Shown here: piece after piece, positions 4,959 through 12,438 of the stretch
How the letters are laid out: each line of letters opens with the position of its first letter
How positions within the stretch are numbered: position 1 is the stretch's first letter
Assembly (NCBI GenBank): GCA_904501845.1
Contig: CAJGCH010000054.1
Coordinates: 1 to 13,127, forward strand
Direction: 5' to 3'
Length of the DNA stretch: 13,127 bases
Origin: an uncultured Bacillaceae bacterium
GTDB lineage: Bacteria > Bacillota > Bacilli > Bacillales > Pradoshiaceae
Made by a program: the position numbers and the translations under genes
Notes under the pieces: model-generated
What the model saw: only the letters and a program-made list of their open reading frames with translations
Told to the model about the DNA's origin: nothing
The model's database searches: none

Positions 4959-6041
4959 TTACATGCAGCAGCGTTTATACTTTTTGCCGCTTCCGCATAC
5001 ACATGGGGCATTACGCGGGATTTTATTGTTTTTCACCGGAGCTTGCTTATCGCTTTCTTCCAACTGAGGAGCTAGCTCTAAAGGAGTGAAACCTTTCAAG
5101 ACCCAAAGGCGTGTATGGTTGACGACCTTTGCGATTTGCTCAACGATTGCGTTAACATCCTTCTCAGTTTGAAGTTCAACTTTCTCCCCAAACCATTTAA
5201 CAACTTCCTGCAAGCCATGACCGAATTGAACTTTATAAAGGAATTGTTCAATCAATTCATTAGCATAAGCCGCCTCCAGGGAGTACTTTTCCTGCAGGAA
5301 TTGGCTGAATTCAGTCATTTCAGCTATTTTCTCAAAGCTTTCATAACGGTTAAGATTCAGCATGCTTTCTGCTGGTAGCGGGTAGTATTTTAAGTCTTCC
5401 CTTGCTTTGAGCACTTGTTTGAAGCTATCAAGCTCACGAATCGTTTGATGGATCAAATAACCATCCTTCATGTAGAACATTCCATAATAATCGGCAAGGT
5501 AGCTGATATAGTTGGTTAACCATTCTGCTTCGACCTCTTCTTCTAGATAAGCCTCAACCATTTTCTTAACCATCTCTAAATCGGCAAACCCGTAATAACG
5601 CACAATGCCAAAGAGGATATTGGATACCTTTTGATTCCGGTTCACAACGGCCATGATATCTTTTGGATCCAGGCTGAAGAATTGCTTCATCACTTCGTTC
5701 GGCATGATGACAATTGCCTGTTCATCCTGCTCGGATGGGTGAATATATCCGATACTAGATAAATAGAATACATCCTCAAGAGCGATTTGATCGATCGGCA
5801 TCACTCCGCTCTTTGTCATTAGTGCCACAATCGATGTATACTGCTGTAAATCCATCATTCTTGTTCTTTCAGGCACGGATGCAGGAATGTGTTCCGCTAA
5901 GGCCTGAACGAGTTCCTTTTTCCTTAATGAACTCATATTTTTTAAATTTAGGTTACGTCGAATATTTTTAAGAGCATCCATCTTTAAGGCGTCTAATAAC
6001 GTCTGCAGCTGGTACTCATCAACATGTGTAGCTGTTGTCAT
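4959..6041 (-). CDS. SEC-C metal-binding protein with N-terminal Rho-N/SAP-like segment
   Basis: A 360-residue soluble protein. Residues about 10-50 (LLDALKMDALKNIRRNL, then SSLRKKELVQALAEHI) have the helix-extended-helix pattern of Rho-N/SAP domains, which bind nucleic acid. The middle (about 60-300) is helical with no family I can name. Residues 346-359 (PCVCGSGKKYKRCC) are a SEC-C motif: Cys347, Cys349, Cys358 and Cys359 in C-x-C-x8-C-C, the zinc-binding tail also found at the end of SecA. SEC-C tails often contact ribosomes or nucleic acid complexes, but the role here is unknown. RBS GGAGGA lies 6-7 nt before the ATG at 6041. The gene is flanked by terminators on both sides, so it is probably monocistronic. 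Confidence 0.85.
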   Translation of the reverse strand: MTTATHVDEYQLQTLLDALKMDALKNIRRNLNLKNMSSLRKKELVQALAEHIPASVPERTRMMDLQQYTSIVALMTKSGVMPIDQIALEDVFYLSSIGYIHPSEQDEQAIVIMPNEVMKQFFSLDPKDIMAVVNRNQKVSNILFGIVRYYGFADLEMVKKMVEAYLEEEVEAEWLTNYISYLADYYGMFYMKDGYLIHQTIRELDSFKQVLKAREDLKYYPLPAESMLNLNRYESFEKIAEMTEFSQFLQEKYSLEAAYANELIEQFLYKVQFGHGLQEVVKWFGEKVELQTEKDVNAIVEQIAKVVNHTRLWVLKGFTPLELAPQLEESDKQAPVKNNKIPRNAPCVCGSGKKYKRCCM

Positions 6042-6167
6042 TCCATTTCCTCCATCATATCGTAAAACTTATTTTAAAATAGCACTCCGTCAAAGACCTT
6101 GATTTTACTACAAAATCCGCAAAAAATAAACTGTTCCTATTTTGTGAATATTCGCTTATTGCCCAAA

Positions 6168-6212
6168 TAAAAAAGGGAGCCTGTCGTCCTTCAATTCCGA
6201 ACAGCTCCCTTT
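6168..6212 (-). terminator. Terminator of the 3D-domain gene
   Basis: Stem AAAGGGAGC/GCTCCCTTT (6172-6180, 6204-6212), extended inward by imperfect CTGTCG/CGAACAG pairing. On the minus strand it is followed by a T-rich tract. It lies 7 nt beyond the 3D-domain stop codon. The 9-bp outer stem is identical in sequence to that of the terminator at 448-476. Confidence 0.85.
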
Positions 6213-6218
6213 AATCTA

Positions 6219-7049
6219 TCAATGCTTTATGGTGACGTCAACCGTCTGCACGCCCCAAGACTCTGCTTCAGCTTGTCTTGGAATGAAGACATCTATCTTA
6301 TTCCCTTTAATGGCTCCTCCGATATCTGCCGCAACCGCATGGCCATATCCTTCTACATACACCTCTGTCCCAAGCGGGATAACAGACGGGTCAACGGCGA
6401 TGACCTTCGCATCAGGATTCGCTTTTAAATCGACTCCTGTATAGGTAACGCCGCTTCCTCCCTCACAATCTGCCGTATAGGCGGTGGCAGTGACGGTAAT
6501 CACGGTTTCATCTGCACATGGTTCAGTCGTATCCTCCGTTTCGGCCACAGGCTCCTCTGCCATCTCTTCTTTTGGCGGAGCGACTGTTTCACCCTCGGTA
6601 TCTGCAGCATTCTCCACAACAGGCATTGTTACTTCTCGCTCAGCTTCCGCCGCTTCTTCCTCGCTTGCATGAGGCTCTGCCTCTTTGGCGGAGTTGCTTG
6701 TTTCTCTCGTCTCAATGGCAATAGACATGCCAGTTTCCCCATCTACTTTATCCTGATCTCCCTTGGCCGCATGCTCTAAAGTCTTTTCTTGCATTAAATC
6801 ATTGATGGTATATGGGTCAGCCATTTCTGTCTCCTCCTCATCCACCTGTCTATCAATCTTCATTGAAGATAGCTGGATCAACTCAGGGGATAGATAAGCT
6901 GTATCTTTGTCTATATCTAGTTTCTTCATGTTTTTTTCTTCCTTGTGCAGCTCTTTCGTCAAAGGCATTTCTTGATCTGCCGCATAAAGACACTGTGCGG
7001 AGCCAATGATTGAAGCACACGCTAAAAACGTCATACAAATTTTCTTCAA
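6219..7049 (-). CDS. Secreted 3D-domain cell-wall protein (putative lytic transglycosylase-like)
   Basis: The predicted protein has 276 residues starting at a TTG (7047-7049), chosen because AGGAGG (7059-7064) lies 9 nt before it; a longer GTG start at 7076 would place that RBS inside the gene. The N-terminus MKKICMTFLACASIIGSAQCLYA is a signal peptide with likely cleavage at A/ADQ. A long glutamate-rich, low-complexity linker (about 60-180) follows. The last 90 residues are a 3D domain (TVTATAYTADCEGG ... AVDPSVIPLGTEVYV ... ADIGGAIKGNKIDVF) with its three aspartates at Asp220, Asp242 and Asp253. Such domains have an MltA-like double-psi barrel fold and act on or bind peptidoglycan, as in B. 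subtilis YocH and YuiC. No LysM, SH3 or G5 domain is present. Upstream WalR-like sites suggest WalRK control. Confidence 0.88.
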   Translation of the reverse strand: MKKICMTFLACASIIGSAQCLYAADQEMPLTKELHKEEKNMKKLDIDKDTAYLSPELIQLSSMKIDRQVDEEETEMADPYTINDLMQEKTLEHAAKGDQDKVDGETGMSIAIETRETSNSAKEAEPHASEEEAAEAEREVTMPVVENAADTEGETVAPPKEEMAEEPVAETEDTTEPCADETVITVTATAYTADCEGGSGVTYTGVDLKANPDAKVIAVDPSVIPLGTEVYVEGYGHAVAADIGGAIKGNKIDVFIPRQAEAESWGVQTVDVTIKH

Positions 7050-7093
7050 AACAATAATCCTCCTGTCTTTAGCCACTTTTTCAGGCAGGAATC

Positions 7094-7123
7094 ATCGTAC
7101 CAGCGAAGGCGGAGTTCTGTTAA
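7094..7123 (-). promoter_or_regulatory. Candidate sigma-A promoter of the 3D-domain gene
   Basis: On the minus strand TTAACA (7118-7123), 18-nt spacer, TACGAT (7094-7099), the -10 preceded by a TGG that fits an extended -10. Initiation near 7087 gives a short leader containing the AGGAGG. The match is moderate, as expected of an activated promoter. Confidence 0.4.
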
Positions 7124-7153
7124 GAACAAAACTGTAATAAGAGCATGACGTTA

Positions 7154-7181
7154 TTTACACCAAGATTACAGTTATGTAACA
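7154..7181 (-). promoter_or_regulatory. Triple WalR (YycF) half-site array
   Basis: On the minus strand TGTTAC (7176-7181), 5 nt, TGTAAT (7165-7170), 5 nt, TGTAAA (7154-7159). The WalR consensus is TGTWAH-N5-TGTWAH; all three hexamers match it and both spacers are exactly 5 nt. The array is about 30 nt upstream of the candidate -35 box of the 3D-domain gene and in the same orientation. WalR is known to control wall hydrolases such as yocH. Confidence 0.75.
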
Positions 7182-7338
7182 AAATGACAGAAAAATCTTT
7201 TTGTAACCGTTCCACTCTGCTTCATTCTTGAATCTGGACATAGCTCTTTTTTCTCTGCTTTCACGCGATATAACCATTACTTACCACATGAAAATGCCGT
7301 CATTTTTATATTTTCGGGGCTTCTTCATCTCGCTCCCT

Positions 7339-7367
7339 TTCAAAAATAGGGATGATAATGATATAAT
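7339..7367 (+). promoter_or_regulatory. Sigma-A promoter of the ABC-F gene
   Basis: TTCAAA (7339-7344), 17 nt, TATAAT (7362-7367), with TGA directly before the -10 (extended -10). Initiation near 7374 leaves a short leader with GGAGG at 7387-7391. The rest of the 7182-7338 stretch shows no ORF or evident structure. Confidence 0.6.
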
Positions 7368-7402
7368 TTGCTAGATACCAGTTAACGGAGGAATTTTATT
7401 AC

Positions 7403-8995
7403 ATGATAACAGTTAGTAATGTTGGTCTGCGTTTTGGCGACCGAAAATTATTCGAAGACGTAAATATTAAATTTACGCCTGGAAATTGCTACGGTTTAAT
7501 CGGCGCAAATGGTGCAGGTAAATCCACATTCTTGAAAATATTGTCTGGAGATCTTGAGCCGCAGCAAGGGAATGTAAGCATGGGACCTGGCGAAAGACTC
7601 GCGGTCTTGAAACAAAACCACTTTGAATACGAGGACACAGAGGTCATCCAAGTGGTCATCATGGGCCATGCGCGTCTATATGAAGTGATGCAAGAGAAGG
7701 ATGCTATCTATATGAAGGCCGACTTCACGGACGAGGACGGCATGAGAGCCGCAGAGCTTGAAGGCGAATTTGCGGAATTGAACGGCTGGGAAGCAGAGCC
7801 AGAGGCAGCCATCCTCTTGAAAGGCCTTGGCATCCCGGAAGAATTGCATAACAAGAAAATGGCAGAACTTGATGGCGGCGAAAAGGTTAAGGTTCTCCTT
7901 GCCCAGGCATTATTCGGCCAGCCTGATGTCCTTCTTCTCGATGAGCCGACGAACCACTTGGACATTAAAGCCATCCAGTGGCTGGAAGAGTTCCTGATCA
8001 ACTTCGAGAATACCGTCATTGTCGTATCCCATGACCGTCACTTCTTGAATAAAGTATGTACCCATATCGCTGACCTTGATTTCGGAAAAATCCAGCTTTA
8101 TGTCGGCAACTATGACTTCTGGTATGAATCCAGCCAATTAGCGCAAAAGCTGACAGCTGAATCCAACAAGAAGAAAGAAGAAAAAATCAAGGAATTGCAA
8201 GCCTTCGTCGCTCGTTTCAGCGCGAATGCTTCCAAATCCAAACAAGCGACGTCGCGTAAGAAATTGCTTGAGAAGATCACACTTGATGATATCAAGCCAT
8301 CTTCCAGACGTTATCCATACGTACATTTCACGCCAGAACGTGAAATCGGCAATGACTTATTGCGTGTTGAAGGCTTATCCAAAACGATTGATGGCGAGAA
8401 AGTATTGAATAACATCAGCTTTACGATGAACAAAGATGATAAGATCGCTTTAATCGGAGCAAATGACAATGCGAAATCTGTCCTTTTCAAAATCTTGATG
8501 GGTGAAATGGAAGCCGATGAGGGCACTTTCAAATGGGGAATCACGACTTCCCAGTCTTACTTCCCTAAGGATAACTCTGAGTTCTTTGAAAACAGCGATT
8601 TAACATTAGTTGAGTGGCTCCGCCAATTCTCTCCGCAGGATGAGAGTGAATCCTTCTTGCGCGGTTTCTTAGGCAGAATGCTCTTCTCTGGCGAGGAAGT
8701 CATGAAGAAAGCCTCTGTCTTATCAGGTGGAGAAAAAGTCCGCTGCATGCTCTCTAAAATGATGCTGAGCGGCTCCAATGTTCTCTTGCTTGATGAACCA
8801 ACCAACCACTTGGACTTGGAATCTATCACAGCCGTCAATAATGGATTGATCAATTTCAAGGGATCGATGATTTTCACATCCCATGACCATCAGTTCATCC
8901 AAACGATTGCAAACCGGATCATTGAAATCACGCCGGACGGGCTGATTGATAAGCAAATGACCTATGATGAATATTTGGAAACAGTGAAAAACTAA
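7403..8995 (+). CDS. ykpA: ABC-F family ATPase, YkpA/YbiT type
   Basis: A 530-residue soluble protein with two ABC ATPase domains and no membrane segment, the ABC-F arrangement; characterised members bind the ribosomal E site and modulate translation. NBD1 has Walker A GANGAGKST (34-42), signature DGGE (157-160) and Walker B LLLDEPTNHLD with Glu181. A charged helical linker follows (about 245-292, KKKEEKIKELQAFVARFS and ASKSKQATSRKK), corresponding to the P-site-tRNA interaction region. NBD2 has signature LSGGE (440-444), Glu465 and a degenerate Walker A, GANDNAKSV (352-360). Near-continuous resemblance to B. subtilis YkpA supports the name. GGAGG lies 11 nt before the ATG. It is a single gene between its own promoter and terminator. 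A resistance role is not suggested. Confidence 0.93.
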   Translation: MITVSNVGLRFGDRKLFEDVNIKFTPGNCYGLIGANGAGKSTFLKILSGDLEPQQGNVSMGPGERLAVLKQNHFEYEDTEVIQVVIMGHARLYEVMQEKDAIYMKADFTDEDGMRAAELEGEFAELNGWEAEPEAAILLKGLGIPEELHNKKMAELDGGEKVKVLLAQALFGQPDVLLLDEPTNHLDIKAIQWLEEFLINFENTVIVVSHDRHFLNKVCTHIADLDFGKIQLYVGNYDFWYESSQLAQKLTAESNKKKEEKIKELQAFVARFSANASKSKQATSRKKLLEKITLDDIKPSSRRYPYVHFTPEREIGNDLLRVEGLSKTIDGEKVLNNISFTMNKDDKIALIGANDNAKSVLFKILMGEMEADEGTFKWGITTSQSYFPKDNSEFFENSDLTLVEWLRQFSPQDESESFLRGFLGRMLFSGEEVMKKASVLSGGEKVRCMLSKMMLSGSNVLLLDEPTNHLDLESITAVNNGLINFKGSMIFTSHDHQFIQTIANRIIEITPDGLIDKQMTYDEYLETVKN

Positions 8996-9007
8996 TACCA
9001 AAACACA

Positions 9008-9039
9008 AAAGCCTGCATGAGTTAACTCATGCAGGCTTT
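9008..9039. terminator. Terminator of the ABC-F gene (32-bp perfect palindrome)
   Basis: AAAGCCTGCATGAGTT (9008-9023) and its exact complement (9024-9039) form a 16-bp perfect inverted repeat without spacer; in RNA the central bases would loop. It starts 12 nt after the ykpA stop and can act on both strands. Confidence 0.85.
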
Positions 9040-9163
9040 ATTCATGTCCTTCCAGGACTTCCACCCACTCTCCTTTGGCTAAAATGGAAAGGCTTTGATG
9101 AGAACTTGAACCGAAATTGTTCATGAACATGCGGAAACTGATGAGATGCACATATAACAACAC
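9038..9163 (-). other. Doubtful small ORF or gene remnant
   Basis: On the minus strand the frame is open from 9220 to a TAA at 9038-9040. The first reasonable start is a GTG at 9163, giving 41 residues that begin MLLYVHLISFRM and end GEWVEVLEGHE. The C-terminal part looks protein-like, and the stop is immediately followed by the 9008-9039 palindrome, as for a real gene end. There is no good RBS, and the candidate starts (9163, 9151, 9130) are weak. It could be a small gene, the tail of a decayed gene, or chance. Confidence 0.25.
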
Positions 9164-9225
9164 ATTACCCGGTGATAAAAGAAATGAATAGCACCGCTGG
9201 CTCTGCTTAAGAAACCAATATCAAA

Positions 9226-9257
9226 AAAGGGAATCCCGTCATAACAGGATTCCCTTT
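9226..9257 (-). terminator. Terminator of the HAD/cvfB gene run
   Basis: A perfect 11-bp stem, AAAGGGAATCC (9226-9236) and GGATTCCCTTT (9247-9257), with a 10-nt loop, followed on the minus strand by a T run. It lies just after the HAD stop codon and is the only clear terminator for the minus-strand genes from 13127 leftwards. Confidence 0.88.
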
Positions 9258-9260
9258 CAA

Positions 9261-9833
9261 TCATTTTTTCAATAGTGGGACCTTCTCAAAAAACTCCCCG
9301 TAGTCATCCACATAGTAATCAGCCGAAGCCGCGTGGTTTTGGTATAGGCATGTCTGAATGTCCAGCTTTTTGGCCGGTATGATATCTAGTTCCCGGTCAC
9401 CCACCACTAAGTCGATTCCATATTTCTCATGCAAATACCGGTAGCTCGCAGGGTCGGGTTTGCGCGGATACCCGTCATCGATTGCGACGATTTCCGTGAA
9501 ATAACGGTCCAGATCATTTGCCTCGAGGATGGCCTGTGCAAGCGCCCGTTCCTTATGGGTCATGATAACATTCACATCGGCTGCCTCAAGCACCGCTTCT
9601 AAGCCAGGAAACGGCTTGAAATCCTCTGGCGCCAAACTTCTCTCAAGCTCTTTGATATGCTTAATTTGCTCCTCAGATAAACCGAGCTCCTTGAAGGCAT
9701 GGCCGAAGGAAACCTTCAACAGGGCAAAGATTTCCTCATCCTGAAGGCCGCACCGGCTGGCCTCCTTGACCATTTTTGTATAGGCGGGATACGTATCCAT
9801 CAACGTTCCGTCAAAGTCCCATAATATATTCAT
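9261..9833 (-). CDS. HAD-superfamily phosphatase (phosphoglycolate phosphatase-like)
   Basis: A 190-residue HAD hydrolase, subfamily IA type. Motif I is DFDGTLMDT with nucleophile Asp6 and general acid Asp8. The helical cap spans about 14-80. Motif II is the Thr of VIMTHK (Thr92), motif III the lysine in YPRKPDP (Lys125), and motif IV GDRELD (Asp146, Asp150). These support phosphomonoester hydrolysis with Mg2+; the KPDP segment is common in phosphoglycolate- and sugar-phosphate-type members. The substrate cannot be deduced. The ATG at 9833 has an AGGAG RBS lying in the 10-nt gap after the cvfB stop, so the two are very probably co-transcribed and perhaps translationally coupled. Confidence 0.88.
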   Translation of the reverse strand: MNILWDFDGTLMDTYPAYTKMVKEASRCGLQDEEIFALLKVSFGHAFKELGLSEEQIKHIKELERSLAPEDFKPFPGLEAVLEAADVNVIMTHKERALAQAILEANDLDRYFTEIVAIDDGYPRKPDPASYRYLHEKYGIDLVVGDRELDIIPAKKLDIQTCLYQNHAASADYYVDDYGEFFEKVPLLKK

Positions 9834-9843
9834 CTGGTTTCTC

Positions 9844-10701
9844 CTATTTCTTTACGGTTGTCCAGCCGTCCGCTTGAGTGACTTTTCCTTCTTTCATTAA
9901 CCGTCCCAAGGCACGCTTAAACGCCGCCTTGCTCATGCCAAAACGCTTCTGAATATCCTCCGGGTCAGATTTATCCCAATATGGCATGCTGCCGCCGCGG
10001 CTTTCCAGATACGTGAGAATACCTTCTGCATCTTCATCCAGACGCTCATGAGTCCGCGGTAGAAGGGAACCATTCAGGCTGCCGTCTTCCTTCACGCCAA
10101 TTACGCGGCCCTTAACGAGCTCACCTAGACGGGGCTCCACAGAACGTTCGCTTTCATGAACGAAGCAGCGATAGCCTTCCGTAGTCAAAATGAACGTTCC
10201 AACCTTCAAGAGGCGATAAGCACGTCCTTCAAACTCCTTATTCATGAGTGATTGCGGAGCTGGCTGGCTTAATTCCTGCGCAACTGTTTCTGTCGCGAGG
10301 CGCCCGAACAAACGGCCGCGGCTGTCTACCATAAGGGTTACATATAGCTCATCGCCGACCTGGGGCCATATACGTTTAATACGAGGAAGATCATCAGCTG
10401 AGATCAGCAAATCCTTCTGAAGACCACTGTTGAGGAATACCCCATGACTTGGGTGTACATCCACAACGGGCGCCCATCCGTATTCTCCTTCTATGATGGA
10501 TGGAAGATGCATTGATGCGGTTAAGCGCCCTTCCTTATCATTGAACAAGAATACTTCGATTTCCTGGCCAATCTCAATCTCTCCGACAATCTCATTCGTG
10601 TGGAGCAATACATCCTCTTCACCATTGGAGAGGAAATAGCCGAAGGACACTTCCCTTTCCACTGTTAACTGTACTTTCATTCCTGGTTGTAATTCATTCA
10701 T
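9844..10701 (-). CDS. cvfB: S1-domain RNA-binding regulator CvfB (YitL)
   Basis: A 285-residue protein with the CvfB layout: an N-terminal S1-like beta barrel (about 5-65), a second S1 domain (about 72-135, VVDVHPSHGVFL ... DLLISADDLP), a third OB-like segment (about 155-215), and a C-terminal winged helix (about 222-283, DPEDIQKRFGMSKAAFKRAL and GRLMKEGKV). CvfB binds RNA and influences virulence gene expression in Staphylococcus aureus; the Bacillus homologue is YitL. The ATG at 10701 has a modest GGTGA RBS at about 8 nt. The 50-nt gap to the upstream DUF1848 gene shows no clear promoter or terminator, so cotranscription is likely, with the HAD gene 10 nt downstream. Confidence 0.92.
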   Translation of the reverse strand: MNELQPGMKVQLTVEREVSFGYFLSNGEEDVLLHTNEIVGEIEIGQEIEVFLFNDKEGRLTASMHLPSIIEGEYGWAPVVDVHPSHGVFLNSGLQKDLLISADDLPRIKRIWPQVGDELYVTLMVDSRGRLFGRLATETVAQELSQPAPQSLMNKEFEGRAYRLLKVGTFILTTEGYRCFVHESERSVEPRLGELVKGRVIGVKEDGSLNGSLLPRTHERLDEDAEGILTYLESRGGSMPYWDKSDPEDIQKRFGMSKAAFKRALGRLMKEGKVTQADGWTTVKK

Positions 10702-10751
10702 TTACATTCACCGCTTCCTTAAATTCAAAAATCCATTTATTTCATTATTAC

Positions 10752-11651
10752 CTATTCTCCGATCAAATACGGACTGTTTGGGTCATGTTTTTTTCGATTT
10801 GTTTGAACAAGCTTTTCACTTCTGACCGCATAGCAATACGGACAACCGAACGGGCAAGTGTCATAGCTGCCCATATCAACAGATTCCATGCAACCGCATT
10901 CCGCCCGCTGGTATTTGTCCTTCTTGCCGGCTATATTCCTGTTAAGCACCTGTTCGATTTGTGATTTATCAATACAAGCCCCATGCTTTATTCCGTATTC
11001 ATCCAAATTCGCCTGCTCCGAGCAGGTCACAACAGACATCCCGTTAGCAGAGGCGATACTGCTAAGCCCTTCTGTTAGGGCAGACAGCTTGTCTCCATTA
11101 GAAGGATTGAGCCAGTCAGAGAATTGATACCCCTTCTCTACTTCTAATCGCCCAAGCCTCCCCTTAGATTTAGCATAAAAATCCATGAAACTGATGGTTA
11201 CTCTCCTCGTGCGCCCATTCAGCATACAAGCGATACGGTTGAACCGTTCAAGGTGACCATCCACATCCGTTTTATTGCTCAGAATGATGGGATCATATCG
11301 CCATATCATTTGTTCTGTCCCCAACAATTCCGCCAAACGCAGAAACGTGTCAATCCGGTAGGAAAGACTCGGAACACCAGGCTCAAGCTCATCAGGATAG
11401 TCATTTAATGTATAATGCATGAGCGCCTGATAGCCTTTTTCCACAAGCTCCGGGAGATGACGAAGGACCGGTCTTGGATTCTTTGACCAAAACACGATTG
11501 CATCGACGTCATTTGGTGCTAAGGAAACTCGTTTCGTTTGCTTCTTGTTATAGGGGTTAACTTTCATAAAGTATCCCGCCCTGATCCGGTTCATGAACCA
11601 TTCAGAATAAAACGCCGGGATGTCTGTTCGCCTGCTCGCACTAATGATCAT
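10752..11651 (-). CDS. DUF1848 protein with C-terminal CX3CX2C cysteine cluster
   Basis: A 299-residue soluble protein matching the DUF1848 family. The start MIISASRRTDIPAFYSEWF is its hallmark, followed by AIVFWSKNP (51-59), ALMHYTLNDYP (76-86) and MIWRYDPIILS (115-125), consistent with alternating strands and helices of a barrel. The C-terminus carries C252 and C254, then CPFGCPYCYA with C266, C270 and C273 in exact C-x3-C-x2-C spacing, the pattern used by radical SAM enzymes for a 4Fe-4S cluster but placed here at the end of the protein. Function is unknown; Fe-S binding is inferred. The ATG at 11651 has RBS GAGGAGAG at 7-nt spacing. It starts 24 nt after the ABC permease stop, suggesting cotranscription. 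Confidence 0.9.
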   Translation of the reverse strand: MIISASRRTDIPAFYSEWFMNRIRAGYFMKVNPYNKKQTKRVSLAPNDVDAIVFWSKNPRPVLRHLPELVEKGYQALMHYTLNDYPDELEPGVPSLSYRIDTFLRLAELLGTEQMIWRYDPIILSNKTDVDGHLERFNRIACMLNGRTRRVTISFMDFYAKSKGRLGRLEVEKGYQFSDWLNPSNGDKLSALTEGLSSIASANGMSVVTCSEQANLDEYGIKHGACIDKSQIEQVLNRNIAGKKDKYQRAECGCMESVDMGSYDTCPFGCPYCYAVRSEKLVQTNRKKHDPNSPYLIGE

Positions 11652-11675
11652 CGCATTTCTCTCCTCTTGTTTATC

Positions 11676-12437
11676 TTAAACGGAAATGTCCCTTTTGACA
11701 AAGAACCACCAAGCAACGCCATAAAAGAAGAAAAAATGTAATCCTAAGATAATCATAGAAAAGGAGAAACTCATTTCATCATAGACCGGCTTGTTCCCGA
11801 AAAAATACTGATCAAGCTTCGTATTCGCAAATAAGAGGAAGATTCCACCCTTCCATTCAAGCAAGCGAAAAACCTCTGTCACCATTTTTCCTCCAAGCAG
11901 GGCTGCCATGCCGAGACCGATTGAAAAGGCCCCGTTTTTGAAGACGACAGATACCATATACGTAAATGTGACAATCATAAAGGCTTCCGTGAATGCCATC
12001 GCGTATTTGAGCATAATCGCACTGAACATATGTCCATTTGCCCCAAATCCCTCAAATCCAAACAAGAGGCTGCCAAGCGCCATCGATGCAGCAAACGCAA
12101 GAATAAAGAGATATAGAAGATACAAGATGACTGTGAGCCATTTTGAAAATAAGAGTGCCGACCGTGAAATAGGCCGTATCATAATTAATTTCAGCGTTCC
12201 ATTTTGATATTCATTGGAGAGTATGGTCCCTGCGACACCAATTCCCATAAATGAGATGACAATCAACGTACTAGCGATGATAGACATATAATTTAACATA
12301 TTTCCATTGTTGACTTTCACTAAATCTGAGAAAAACATCGCCATTAGGCAAGCAAGCACTGGCATGACTAGCATGGAAAGCTGGATGAAGCGATTTCTTG
12401 CCAGACGATAATGCTCATTGACGAGCATGGATATCAT
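11676..12437 (-). CDS. ABC-2 type transporter permease
   Basis: A 253-residue integral membrane protein with about six hydrophobic segments (roughly 18-38, 52-74, 100-127, 140-165, 170-185 and 224-247). The cytoplasmic loop SNEYQNGTLKLIMIRPISR (74-92) contains the E-x-x-x-G-T motif of ABC-2 permeases, the coupling region for the ATPase. It pairs with the ATPase gene immediately upstream. Members of this type (BcrB-, lantibiotic-immunity- or NatB-like) often export antimicrobial peptides, antibiotics or ions, but nothing here fixes the substrate. The ATG at 12437 has RBS GGAGGT (12446-12451) inside the end of the ATPase gene, and the ATPase stop codon is at 12439-12441, so translational coupling is likely. 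An in-frame ATG at 12428 is an alternative. Confidence 0.9.
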   Translation of the reverse strand: MISMLVNEHYRLARNRFIQLSMLVMPVLACLMAMFFSDLVKVNNGNMLNYMSIIASTLIVISFMGIGVAGTILSNEYQNGTLKLIMIRPISRSALLFSKWLTVILYLLYLFILAFAASMALGSLLFGFEGFGANGHMFSAIMLKYAMAFTEAFMIVTFTYMVSVVFKNGAFSIGLGMAALLGGKMVTEVFRLLEWKGGIFLLFANTKLDQYFFGNKPVYDEMSFSFSMIILGLHFFFFYGVAWWFFVKRDISV

Positions 12438-12438
12438 T

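Noticed and set aside
6484..6724. Plus-strand Ser/Ala- and Pro/Leu-rich frames opposite the acidic linker
   Set aside because: They are antisense shadows of the Glu-rich linker of the 3D-domain protein, without RBS.
7154..7181. WalR-like array regulating the divergent ABC-F gene
   Set aside because: The hexamers point towards the 3D-domain gene, are about 160 nt from the ABC-F promoter, and wall proteins are the usual WalR targets. It is not excluded, only less likely.
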